DNA of 64,000 bases, taken from Neorhizobium lilium. Lineage in GTDB: Bacteria > Pseudomonadota > Alphaproteobacteria > Rhizobiales > Rhizobiaceae. Shown here piece after piece: positions 40,582 through 48,626 of the stretch (the stretch's first letter is position 1; each line of letters starts with the position of its first letter). Below the pieces are notes generated by a model. It made no database searches. It was not told the origin of the DNA and worked only from the letters and a program-made list of their open reading frames with translations. Location: NCBI RefSeq assembly GCF_004053875.1, contig NZ_SBIP01000002.1, positions 992,001 to 1,056,000 on the forward strand, written 5' to 3'. Position numbers and translations under genes: made by a program.

Positions 40582-41472
40582 ATGGCCGCCACGACTGCCG
40601 TTCTGAAAGATGGAAGCCGAATTTCCGGCCCAGCCCCAGCCGTTTCCCGCCCCGTTGGAAAAGCTCTTCTCCCCTTTGCCCTGATCGGCCTCGCTGCGCT
40701 TGCCGGCTGCTCCACGACCAGCACGACCAACGACATGATCACCGTGGACCGTGCCCAGGGTAGCGAAGAAAACATCTCCTCCCTGTCGAGCGTCATCCAG
40801 TCCAATCCGCAGGATCCGCAGGGCTATAACAACCGCGGCACCGCGTATGGCCGCGCCGGCGACTTCCGACGCGCGTTGGACGATTTCAGCCGCGCCATCC
40901 AGATCAATCCGCAATTCTACCAGGCTTATGCCAACCGCGCGCTCGTCTACCGCAACATGGGCAAGCCCGTTGATGCGGCCAATGACTACAACCGCGCCCT
41001 GCAGATCAATCCCAACTACGACGTCGCCTATATCGGCCGCGGCAATATCTATCGCCAGGCGGGTCGCCTGAACGAAGCCTTCAACGACTTCAGCCGCGCC
41101 ATCGAGCTTGGAACGACCGATGGCCGTGCCTGGCACAATCGCGGCCTGATCAACCAGGCCCGCGGCGACCACGGCAAGGCAATCGACGATTTCGCCAAGG
41201 CGATCTCGCTTTCGCCCAATTCGGCCGAGCCCTATAACGGCCGCGGCGTGTCCTACCTGGCGATGAACGATCTGGACAATGCCTTCGCCGACTTCAACCA
41301 CGCGATCGAGCTGAACGACAAGCTGGCCGAGTCCTGGACCAACCAGGCGCTGGTTTACGAAGCACGCGGCGACCGTGCCCGCGCCTATCGCTCCTTCTCG
41401 CATGCCGTGCGCCTTGACCCCCAATACAAGCCGGCCCAGGACGGCTCCGCGAGAACCCGCGGCAACGCCTGA
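40582..41472 (+). CDS. TPR-repeat lipoprotein
   Basis: This 296-residue protein has an unusually long N-region before the hydrophobic core, then lipobox LAGCS (Cys about residue 43). Six to seven tetratricopeptide repeats run from about residue 70 to 280, each with the pattern YNNRGTAYGRAGDFRRALDDFSRAIQINP. Such proteins form helical scaffolds for envelope assembly, and the closest rhizobial relatives are TPR lipoproteins of unknown partner (NlpI-like). An alternative start nearer the hydrophobic core would give a more standard lipoprotein signal, but no convincing ribosome binding site marks it. Confidence 0.8.
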   Translation: MAATTAVLKDGSRISGPAPAVSRPVGKALLPFALIGLAALAGCSTTSTTNDMITVDRAQGSEENISSLSSVIQSNPQDPQGYNNRGTAYGRAGDFRRALDDFSRAIQINPQFYQAYANRALVYRNMGKPVDAANDYNRALQINPNYDVAYIGRGNIYRQAGRLNEAFNDFSRAIELGTTDGRAWHNRGLINQARGDHGKAIDDFAKAISLSPNSAEPYNGRGVSYLAMNDLDNAFADFNHAIELNDKLAESWTNQALVYEARGDRARAYRSFSHAVRLDPQYKPAQDGSARTRGNA

Positions 41473-41599
41473 GAGCGACAGCACCGGCGGCAGACCAAAA
41501 CTGCCACCGGCAAAGGCCGTGCATTTACCTGCATACGTGTTGCGTGATCCTGCTCTCCTGAAATAGGCTTTAGGCCAGTTCGAGAGGAGAATGGGCTGC

Positions 41600-42694
41600 A
41601 TGGCCAAACAGGTCACGGTTATCGGCGGCGGCATTATCGGTGCATCCATCGCCTGGCATTTGACGGTTGCGGGCGCCCGTGTGCGCCTCGTCAGCGAGAC
41701 GCCCGGCGGCGTCGCCACACCCAATTCCTTCGCCTGGATCAATGCCAGCTGGGGCAATCCCCTCGACTATTTCAGGCTGCGCACCTGCTCCATGCGCGAA
41801 TGGACCAGACTGGCCGACGCAGTTCCCGACATCCCCTTATCCTGGCAGGGCAGCATCTGCTGGGACATGACCGACGACCGGCTGCTCGCCTATCTCGATC
41901 AACACACCGCCTGGGGCTACGACATCCGCAGGATCGACTCCGCAGAGATCGCGACGCTTGAACCCGCTCTTGAGGCCGTACCTTCCTTTGCATTGAATGT
42001 GCGCGAAGAGGGCGTGGCGGAGCCGCTTGCTGCGACACATGCCTTGATTGCCGATGCGCGTCGTCGCGGACTGGATCTGATCGAGGGCATCCACGTCACC
42101 AGCCTTCGCAAAAGGCCGGGTAGCATGGATATCGTTCTGGCAGACGGTGAGACACTCCAGGCCGAGCATGTCGTGCTGGCCGCCGGCGCCGGGACTGCGG
42201 CGCTTGCAGCGACAATCGGCATCGAGGTTCCGCTGGAGACACCGCCCGGGCTTCTGGTGCATACCAAGCCAGTGCCGCCTATGCTGAATGGCCTGCTGCT
42301 CGCACCGGAACTCCATCTGCGCCAGACGACGGAAGGGCGGCTGGTGGCCGGCACCGACTTCGGAGGCATGGACCCGGGCGCTGAGCCGCAACGCGCCGCA
42401 CAGGAGCTCTTTGCCAAGATGCAGCGCTTCGTGAAGGGTGGCGCCGAGCTGGAAATGGATTTCTTCACCGTCGGCTACCGCCCCACCCCACGCGACGGCT
42501 TCCCAATCGTCGGCAACGTGCCCGGCATCGACGGGCTTTATCTGGCCGTCACCCATTCCGGCATCACGCTCGCCCCGGCGCTTGGGGCATTCGCTGCCGC
42601 CGAAATTCTGGAAGGAACCGAGGAGCCGCTGCTGGCACCTTATCGCCTGTCGCGCTTCTCTCAATCAGAATCCTCTGCACCCACTCAGATATAG
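41600..42694 (+). CDS. FAD-dependent oxidoreductase of the DadA/glycine oxidase family
   Basis: This 364-residue protein begins with the Rossmann motif VTVIGGGIIGASIAWHL (residues 5-21) and carries GYRPTPRDGFPIVGNVPGIDGLYLAVTHSG near the C-terminus, typical of DAO-fold amine/amino-acid oxidases. It probably oxidises an amino acid or amine. The exact substrate is unknown. The start at 41600 is preferred over an ATG at 41591 because GAGGAGA sits only 1 nt from the latter and about 10 nt from the former. The last bases overlap the convergent esterase by 10 nt. Confidence 0.85.
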   Translation: MAKQVTVIGGGIIGASIAWHLTVAGARVRLVSETPGGVATPNSFAWINASWGNPLDYFRLRTCSMREWTRLADAVPDIPLSWQGSICWDMTDDRLLAYLDQHTAWGYDIRRIDSAEIATLEPALEAVPSFALNVREEGVAEPLAATHALIADARRRGLDLIEGIHVTSLRKRPGSMDIVLADGETLQAEHVVLAAGAGTAALAATIGIEVPLETPPGLLVHTKPVPPMLNGLLLAPELHLRQTTEGRLVAGTDFGGMDPGAEPQRAAQELFAKMQRFVKGGAELEMDFFTVGYRPTPRDGFPIVGNVPGIDGLYLAVTHSGITLAPALGAFAAAEILEGTEEPLLAPYRLSRFSQSESSAPTQI

Positions 42695-43413
42695 AGCGCC
42701 GCCATCTTCCGCCAGGCACCGGCGCGGTGCGCCCGTCCCTGCCAGACATGCAGCTGGTGATGCACGCCCTTACCCGCCAGGATGGCGCTCAGATGACGGT
42801 TGTTGTCGAGGAAGGGATCCTCGTCGCCGACCGTCAGCACGATCTCCATCTGCCGCAGCCGGTCTAGACGCCAGTCATCCTGCAGATTGGGCAGGAAGTG
42901 CGACGGCATGCGGAAATAGATGCTGTCGTCGTAATAGCCGTTGAAGAGATCGCCGAAGGATTCCACGTTGAGCGTCAAGTCGTAGCGGCCGGAAAAGGCG
43001 ACCAGCTTGCGGAACAGGTGCGGGTGGCGGAAGGCAAGGCTCGCGGCCTGGAACGCGCCGAGGCTGCAACCCTGAACGATCGTGCAATCATGGCCGTTCT
43101 TCTGCGCCATCAGCGGCAGCACTTCGTTCAGGATGTAATCCTCAAACGCGGCATGCCGCGCGATCCGCGCTGCCGCATGGCTGCCGAAGCCGTAGAAGCT
43201 CTCGTTCGCCAGCCCCTCCACGCAGTAGAGCTGCAGCTGTCCGGCCTCGATCTTGTCCTTGAGGGTCCCTACGATGCCAAGCTGCTCATACTCGAAGAAG
43301 CGGCCGTCCCGCGTCGGAAACATCAGCACCTTGGCACCGGAATGGCCAAAGACGAGCAATTCCATCTCGCGATGGAGCCGATGGCTGTACCAGCGATGAT
43401 ATTCGCGGTTCAT
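42685..43413 (-). CDS. Alpha/beta-hydrolase, esterase family
   Basis: This 242-residue protein has a nucleophile elbow GCSLGAF (Ser about 117), a downstream Asp in GDEDPF and a late His in WQGRAHRAGAW, giving a plausible triad. The fold resembles the putative esterase group (esterase D / mycolyl-like) with no signal peptide, so it is likely cytoplasmic. It is the last gene of an overlapping run vapB-vapC-acetylxylan esterase-esterase. Its ATG overlaps the stop of the upstream esterase by one base, so it should be co-translated. Substrate unknown. Confidence 0.75.
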   Translation of the reverse strand: MNREYHRWYSHRLHREMELLVFGHSGAKVLMFPTRDGRFFEYEQLGIVGTLKDKIEAGQLQLYCVEGLANESFYGFGSHAAARIARHAAFEDYILNEVLPLMAQKNGHDCTIVQGCSLGAFQAASLAFRHPHLFRKLVAFSGRYDLTLNVESFGDLFNGYYDDSIYFRMPSHFLPNLQDDWRLDRLRQMEIVLTVGDEDPFLDNNRHLSAILAGKGVHHQLHVWQGRAHRAGAWRKMAALYI

Positions 43414-44372
43414 CAGGCCTTGAAGAACTTTCGGAGCTTGTTGTTGAGCAGGGCATTTTGCGAAGCGCTGCCAGGATAATCGAAATGGCCGGCGTCGAGG
43501 ATGAAGTTTTCGTTAAATTGTGATGGCACCGCATTGGCGATGGCGAACTGGCAGGGCGGCGCCACAGCCGGATCGAACAGGGCGACGCTCAGCAGCATGG
43601 GCACGCTGATCCTGCCGGCAGCGACGGCCGCGTCGTGAAGGCGCAACGTCGGAAGCGCATTGCCGAACTTTGCCTGGTAGCGCTGCACCGCCTGCGCACT
43701 GCCGATGCTCGGCAATTTCAGCCGCAGGTCCTGGGCTCCGAAGGTCGGCAACGACAAGTGCCCCCGGTCGATGCGGAGGTCGAAAGGGATGGCAAGCCCG
43801 CCGATACCGCCGCCGAAACTGATGCCGCTATAGCCGATATGCCCGGCAATGCGCGGATAGAGCAGCGAGAGAACGGTAACGGCGATCCACAGGTCCTCGA
43901 CGCAGCCGCCGATGATGTAGCGCTCCGGCTTGTCGATATCGTGCAGGACATGAAACGAAGGGTCGGAGGATATCGGTGGGCGGGCGCTGCGTGACATGCC
44001 GCGAAAGCAGGGAAACAGGATGGCCGTGTCTTCCACCGGAAGATCGAAATTCGGCGCATCCCGGCCGCCATAGCCGTGGCCGACGACGAGACCGCGCTTC
44101 AGTTCGCCGCGTTTGGGCAAAAGCAGCCAGCCGCCGATCGGAAAGCCGCCGCTGGACCTGTAGCTGATATCGAACACCTGCCATCTGGCATGGGTGAGCT
44201 TGCTCTCTCTCAGCGAAGGCTGCGGATCGACCGTCAGCGCGCGGACGTATTTATCCTTCCAGAAGGCATCGAAACCCGCCGGCGCCGTCGGCGGCTCGAC
44301 GCACCGCAACTGCTCCAGCGTCAACCCATAGGTCGGGTCGAAGTCGAAAGGATATTTGGTCGGGATGGTCAT
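43413..44372 (-). CDS. Acetylxylan esterase (AXE1 family, alpha/beta-hydrolase)
   Basis: This 319-residue protein belongs to the AXE1/cephalosporin-C deacetylase group (CE7): GHGYGGRDAPN forms the oxyanion-hole region, GYSGISFGGGIGG holds the nucleophile serine and the C-terminal AGHFDYPGS supplies His. It should remove acetyl groups from short acetylated sugars. It has no signal peptide, so it acts inside the cell on imported oligosaccharides. Its ATG overlaps the stop of vapC by 3 nt. This unusual coupling to a toxin-antitoxin pair is noted separately. Confidence 0.82.
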   Translation of the reverse strand: MTIPTKYPFDFDPTYGLTLEQLRCVEPPTAPAGFDAFWKDKYVRALTVDPQPSLRESKLTHARWQVFDISYRSSGGFPIGGWLLLPKRGELKRGLVVGHGYGGRDAPNFDLPVEDTAILFPCFRGMSRSARPPISSDPSFHVLHDIDKPERYIIGGCVEDLWIAVTVLSLLYPRIAGHIGYSGISFGGGIGGLAIPFDLRIDRGHLSLPTFGAQDLRLKLPSIGSAQAVQRYQAKFGNALPTLRLHDAAVAAGRISVPMLLSVALFDPAVAPPCQFAIANAVPSQFNENFILDAGHFDYPGSASQNALLNNKLRKFFKA

Positions 44373-44773
44373 GAAGACTTTCGCAGCGGATTAATTATGG
44401 ACAATCCTTCTATCTGCATGCCGTCTTGAAGATCTTCGGTGAAGAGCACGTCGCAGCCGCTTTCGAGAGAAGCGGCGAGTATCATCGAATCATAAATTGA
44501 AAAGCCGTAGCGTTCCGCAATTTCCAGGCCTCTTTCATGAAGAGTAACGGTCAACGGTACGACTGTTAGCAGTCCTTGCACGGTCGACAGGAAATCGCGG
44601 GTCTCCGCCCATGAAAATTGCAGCTTCCGCCTGGCTACATGCGCGAACTCGTTCAGGACCTGAACGCTGATCGTGCCGCCGAGACTGACAGCTTTTTCGG
44701 CCGCTTCCGCCTTCTCTACCTCGCCTGAAGCGAGGTAGAGAAGAATGTTGGTGTCGTAGAAGTTACCGGGCAT
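44369..44773 (-). CDS. vapC: VapC-family PIN-domain ribonuclease toxin
   Basis: This 134-residue PIN domain shows the metal-binding acidic residues at FYDTNILLYL (Asp near 7), NEFAHVARRK (Glu) and IYDSMILAASLESGCDVLFTEDLQDG (Asp pair). These are the hallmarks of VapC endoribonucleases that cleave tRNA or rRNA. The start MPGNFYDTN at 44773 is chosen. An ATG three codons earlier is possible. It overlaps the upstream antitoxin by 11 nt, the standard layout, and the downstream acetylxylan esterase. Confidence 0.88.
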   Translation of the reverse strand: MPGNFYDTNILLYLASGEVEKAEAAEKAVSLGGTISVQVLNEFAHVARRKLQFSWAETRDFLSTVQGLLTVVPLTVTLHERGLEIAERYGFSIYDSMILAASLESGCDVLFTEDLQDGMQIEGLSIINPLRKSS

Positions 44774-44993
44774 TCGCCTCATCTCGGTCGAAGACGAAGT
44801 CCTCGGGTAGCCGGCCGCGGAATTTCCGCAACCGTTCGAGAAGCTCTTCCCGGCCGGGCTTGCGCATTACCTCGAATTCGCGTGTATCGACAGCACGAAT
44901 CTGGATCTCGTCGCCTTCCTTCAAGTCCAAGGCTTCGACCACAGAAGAAGGTAGCCGGACAGCCAGACCATCGCCCCACCTTGAAACCTGCAT
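44763..44993 (-). CDS. vapB: AbrB/MazE-family antitoxin
   Basis: This 76-residue protein has an AbrB-type N-terminal DNA-binding fold (SRWGDGLAVRLPSSVVEALDLKEGDEIQIRA) and a C-terminal acidic tail that should wrap the PIN toxin. The ATG at 44993 follows AAGGAGG. It probably represses its own promoter. A short AT-rich imperfect palindrome at 45013-45028 just upstream could be its operator, though this is a weak call. Confidence 0.87.
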   Translation of the reverse strand: MQVSRWGDGLAVRLPSSVVEALDLKEGDEIQIRAVDTREFEVMRKPGREELLERLRKFRGRLPEDFVFDRDEANAR

Positions 44994-45054
44994 GCGCCGC
45001 CTCCTTGGGTAGAGATTAGAATATATCTTAGCGGCGACGCCCCCTGCAACCGTC

Positions 45055-45279
45055 TCAGCGCAGAAGGAAAACGCCGGCCGCACCAAGAACGAGGAAGATG
45101 ACGAGGCCGCCAAGAAGACCGGCGCCGCCAAAGAAACCTGCCGCCATGGCGACCATCAGGGCTACGAGCTGGATCGTTCCCCATTTGGCACCGGCGAGAA
45201 ACATTTCATAGGTCTTCTCGTGTTCGGCATAGTCCATCTGAGCTCCCGTTTCCACCGGCCCGCTCTGGTGATTGTCCAT
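45055..45279 (-). CDS. aa3-type cytochrome c oxidase subunit IV
   Basis: This 74-residue protein has the subunit IV family motif MDYAEHEKTYEMFLAGAKWG followed by a hydrophobic helix pair region TIQLVALMVAMAAGFFGG...GLVIFLVLGAAGVFLLR. It is an accessory subunit of the aa3 oxidase with no catalytic centre. The start at 45279 is preceded by GGAG at good spacing. A shorter start at the second ATG (45237) would still contain the motif. Other oxidase subunits are not in the window. Confidence 0.85.
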   Translation of the reverse strand: MDNHQSGPVETGAQMDYAEHEKTYEMFLAGAKWGTIQLVALMVAMAAGFFGGAGLLGGLVIFLVLGAAGVFLLR

Positions 45280-45471
45280 AGTCCATCTCCTCACAAAAAT
45301 CCTGGCACACGCCTGATCAGGGCGTCCGGCCGCACATCCGCTCTCTCCAGCCCTTGCCGGAGAATCCCTTGCGCAGACGCCGAAGACCGCTTTCAGCGCT
45401 GACACAAAAAATCGGAAAGCGCAATGGCGCACCTTGTCTCGCCCCCGCTTCAACTGCATTCCGACGCTGCC

Positions 45472-47742
45472 TCACCGGCCTGCCGCGAGGGACTGGCGCG
45501 ACACCTGTTCCGCTGCAAGGCGGGCGATCTGTTCGCCATCGACCGGCCGGGAAAACACGAAACCCTGGATCAGGTCGGCAAAGCCATATTCTGCGATCAG
45601 GGCAATTTGCACCTGCGTCTCCACGCCCTCCAGCACCACGATCATGCCGAGTTCGCGCGAGAGGTGGACGATGCCGCGCAGCAATTTCAGCTTCCGCTCG
45701 TCCTCGGTGATGTTGGTCACGAAGGTTCTGTCGATCTTGACCATATCGACGGGCAACGTGTCCAAATAGCTGAGGCTGGAAAAGCCCGTGCCGAAATCGT
45801 CGATGGCGATGGTGACGCCGCTTGCCCGAAGCCGGCCGAGAATGCTCCTGACCACGACCGGCTCGTCCATGAAGCAGCTTTCCGTCACTTCGAGATGGAG
45901 GCGCCGGGCATCGAGCCCATGGCGCGCAAGCGTCTCCGCCACGTAAGCGACGAGGTCGTCATTGCGCAGATCTTCGATCGAGACATTGACGGAAACGGTC
46001 ATGAAGGCCGGCCATGATGCGCAGGCGCTGCAGGCGCGGTCGAGCACGAAACGGGTGATGTGGGAGACCAGGCCCATGCTCTCCGCAAGCGGAACGAAGA
46101 TATTCGGTCCTACCCAGCCTCGCTCGGGATGCGCCCATCGCACCAGAGCCTCGCAGCATTCCATCCGCGATCCGTCCGGCCGGTACATGGGCTGGTAGAC
46201 CAAGGTCAGATCGCCCTGGTCCAGCGCCTGGCGAAGATCTGCCCTCAGGCTCTGCTCGTCCACATAGCGCTCGTCCATTTCTGGACGAAACAGCGTGAAG
46301 GCGCCGTTGCCTGTGGATTTGGCCTCATTGAGCGCGAGATCCGCCTTTATGTGCCAGGCATCGAGGTCGAACGCCCCGGCCGGCAGGATCACGCAGCCGC
46401 CGTTCAGAAAGACGCTGAGCTTGCGGTCCTTCACGGCGTAGCTACCTTCGATATCCCGATGAATACTGCGCATGCGCTGCTCGATCGTCTCGTGATCGCC
46501 GGTGACGAAGAGAAGGAATTCGTCGCCAACCAGGCGTCCGATCAACAATTCTTCTTCCGGCATGCGCTTGAGGCGGGCTGCGATCGCTGCAAGCAGGCCG
46601 TCCCCGACCGCATGGCTCTGCATGTCGTTGACATGTCTGAAGCCGTCTATATCGAGGATGGCGAGGCCTGCCAGCAGTTCGGGGTCGGCGGCGCTCAATC
46701 TTTGCGCTGCGAGCGTGCCGAAGTAATCGCGATTCGGCAGACCGGTCAGAGCATCGTACCGGACGAGGTGAAGTATCCTTTCCTCCGCGGAAACCCGGTC
46801 GGTGACGTCCTCGAAGATCATCACCACGCCACCATCGGCCTGATGGCTCACCGAAAATTCCAGAGACCGTTCCGTGCCGAAGGCGAGGATCATTTTCCCC
46901 GAGGCGCCGCCGGCCAGCCGCTCGATCCGGTCGAGGGTTGCAGGCGATGGCGGAAAAACACTCTCCCGCAATGCCGGCAGAAATAGCGAGCCCTTCAGAT
47001 CCCTCTTCTCGTCAAGGCTCAACAAATCATAGGCGCGACGGTTGATCGCCTGCACCCGGCCTTCGGCATCCAGTATGATCAACGCGTGTGCCGTAGTGCT
47101 CAAGGCAAGATCGAGCTGCCCGGAGAGCTTCACCATCTGCCGGGCGGCAAGCATGTTCTCCGACAGGAATTCCCGCACGCCTTTCGCCATGGATTGGGTG
47201 GTGAACCCAAAGGGGATGAGCATCAGCGACATCCCTATCAGGGCAATATTGCCGCTAAAAAAACAGCCGACCATGACGGGAAGGCAGCAGCCGACAGTCT
47301 GGATCGCCACTGCGCGGCCGGACCCGTAATTGCGGCCGATCACCGACACCACCGCCCCCATGGTGACGGCAATCGAGATGAACACCGCCGTCGTCTCCCG
47401 CAGCACCGCCACGGCATAGCCGCTGCTGATGCCGAGCAGCACGGCCGTCAGTGCCGCGCCATAGACATAGCGCGTTTCCCAGGCACGGATCTCCGGCAGG
47501 GTAAGACGTGAGCGATCCACCTGGTCGAAGCGGTGAAACCAGTAGAGCCGAAAGAAAAAGACGAAGATGAAGGCGGCGATCAGGAACAGAAAGAAGCGCG
47601 ATCCCGTATCGACATAGATGAACACGCAGGACAGGAGGTAAATCGCCATCCCGGCAATAAGAGCGCCCCGGTTACCGAAAAGCGACGTGACGAAGGACAG
47701 GTATACATCCGTCGCCCCCGCTTTCGCATCCGCTTGCTTCAT
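45472..47742 (-). CDS. Membrane GGDEF-EAL protein (diguanylate cyclase/phosphodiesterase)
   Basis: This 756-residue protein has an N-terminal membrane domain of about six helices (to about residue 190), a PAS-like domain around 205-320, then GGDEF and EAL domains. The cyclase motif reads VGDEF (residues 405-409, preceded by RL), with the first glycine replaced by valine, so cyclase activity is doubtful. The EAL domain keeps EALVRW at E531 and MVKIDRTFV and DDFGTGFSSL, consistent with c-di-GMP hydrolysis. It should be a membrane sensor adjusting c-di-GMP. It is monocistronic. Confidence 0.9.
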   Translation of the reverse strand: MKQADAKAGATDVYLSFVTSLFGNRGALIAGMAIYLLSCVFIYVDTGSRFFLFLIAAFIFVFFFRLYWFHRFDQVDRSRLTLPEIRAWETRYVYGAALTAVLLGISSGYAVAVLRETTAVFISIAVTMGAVVSVIGRNYGSGRAVAIQTVGCCLPVMVGCFFSGNIALIGMSLMLIPFGFTTQSMAKGVREFLSENMLAARQMVKLSGQLDLALSTTAHALIILDAEGRVQAINRRAYDLLSLDEKRDLKGSLFLPALRESVFPPSPATLDRIERLAGGASGKMILAFGTERSLEFSVSHQADGGVVMIFEDVTDRVSAEERILHLVRYDALTGLPNRDYFGTLAAQRLSAADPELLAGLAILDIDGFRHVNDMQSHAVGDGLLAAIAARLKRMPEEELLIGRLVGDEFLLFVTGDHETIEQRMRSIHRDIEGSYAVKDRKLSVFLNGGCVILPAGAFDLDAWHIKADLALNEAKSTGNGAFTLFRPEMDERYVDEQSLRADLRQALDQGDLTLVYQPMYRPDGSRMECCEALVRWAHPERGWVGPNIFVPLAESMGLVSHITRFVLDRACSACASWPAFMTVSVNVSIEDLRNDDLVAYVAETLARHGLDARRLHLEVTESCFMDEPVVVRSILGRLRASGVTIAIDDFGTGFSSLSYLDTLPVDMVKIDRTFVTNITEDERKLKLLRGIVHLSRELGMIVVLEGVETQVQIALIAEYGFADLIQGFVFSRPVDGEQIARLAAEQVSRQSLAAGR

Positions 47743-48056
47743 CGGGTTCCAATTCCTGCGATACGCGGCGACATTGAAGCAAACCTTTTAAAAATTTACA
47801 TCGCATAGAACCATCCGCTTCCGTTTTAGGAAAGATCGGGATGTCTCTGGTGTACCGAAACAGAATGACTGGAATCTCGAGAAAGAACAGCTGCCTTTTC
47901 GGATAGCACAGGTCCTTACCTTCTGTGGGAATCCCTGTACTACAAGGCTGCGGCCGGTCCCGTCGCCGTTTATGGACTTTCCTTTTTCAAGGCCTTGGTT
48001 TACATCGCCAACAGGACGGGCGGGAGAAACGAGACCCGTTCCCACTCGGGGGACCG
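47743..48056. other. Intergenic, divergent promoter region
   Basis: This stretch of about 314 bp lies between the divergent GGDEF-EAL and TRAP transporter genes. The open frame reaching in from the DctQ gene has no ribosome binding site before 48057. An AT-rich run near 47787-47798 is a candidate -10 region. No palindrome or riboswitch was recognised. Confidence 0.45.
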
Positions 48057-48596
48057 ATGTCAGCTCTGTTGAAACTCAGCGGTTTCATCGACCGCATTAG
48101 CGAAGTCGTAGGAAAATTTGCCGGATATCTAGTGCTCGCGTGCTGTCTGATCAGCGCCGGCAATGCCTGTATCCGCTATGCTTTCAACTATAGTTCGAAC
48201 GGCTGGCTGGAAATCCAGTGGTATCTGTTCGCCTTCATCGTTCTTCTGGGTGCATCCCATACGCTGCGGCTGAACGAACATGTACGGGTCGATCTGATCT
48301 ATGGCGCCGTATCCGACCGGGCGCGGCTGTGGATCGATGCCATCGGGCTTCTGATCTTTCTCATTCCAGCCTGCATCTACCTTGCCTGGCTCTCCTGGCC
48401 CTTCTTCACGGCGTCCTTTGCGCAAGGCGAGGTCTCGTCCAATGCCGGCGGGCTCATCCGCTGGCCGGTAAAGCTCATCATCGTCTCGGGCTTCGTGCTG
48501 CTGGCGCTGCAGGGCCTGTCCGAACTCATCAAGCGCGTTGCCGCGCTGACGGGCGTCCTCCAGGTCGACACCACCTACGAAAAGCCGCTGCAATAA
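48057..48596 (+). CDS. dctQ: TRAP transporter small permease (DctQ family)
   Basis: This 179-residue protein has four predicted membrane helices, the DctQ layout, with WLEIQWYLFAFIVLLGASHTLRLNEHVRVDLIY as the conserved block. It forms the membrane complex with the large permease 30 bp downstream. The ATG at 48057 follows GGGGGACCG. The partner binding protein is encoded on the opposite strand 2 kb further on. Confidence 0.9.
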   Translation: MSALLKLSGFIDRISEVVGKFAGYLVLACCLISAGNACIRYAFNYSSNGWLEIQWYLFAFIVLLGASHTLRLNEHVRVDLIYGAVSDRARLWIDAIGLLIFLIPACIYLAWLSWPFFTASFAQGEVSSNAGGLIRWPVKLIIVSGFVLLALQGLSELIKRVAALTGVLQVDTTYEKPLQ

Positions 48597-48626
48597 ACAT
48601 CAAGACGATCGGGGGATCAGTCGCTC

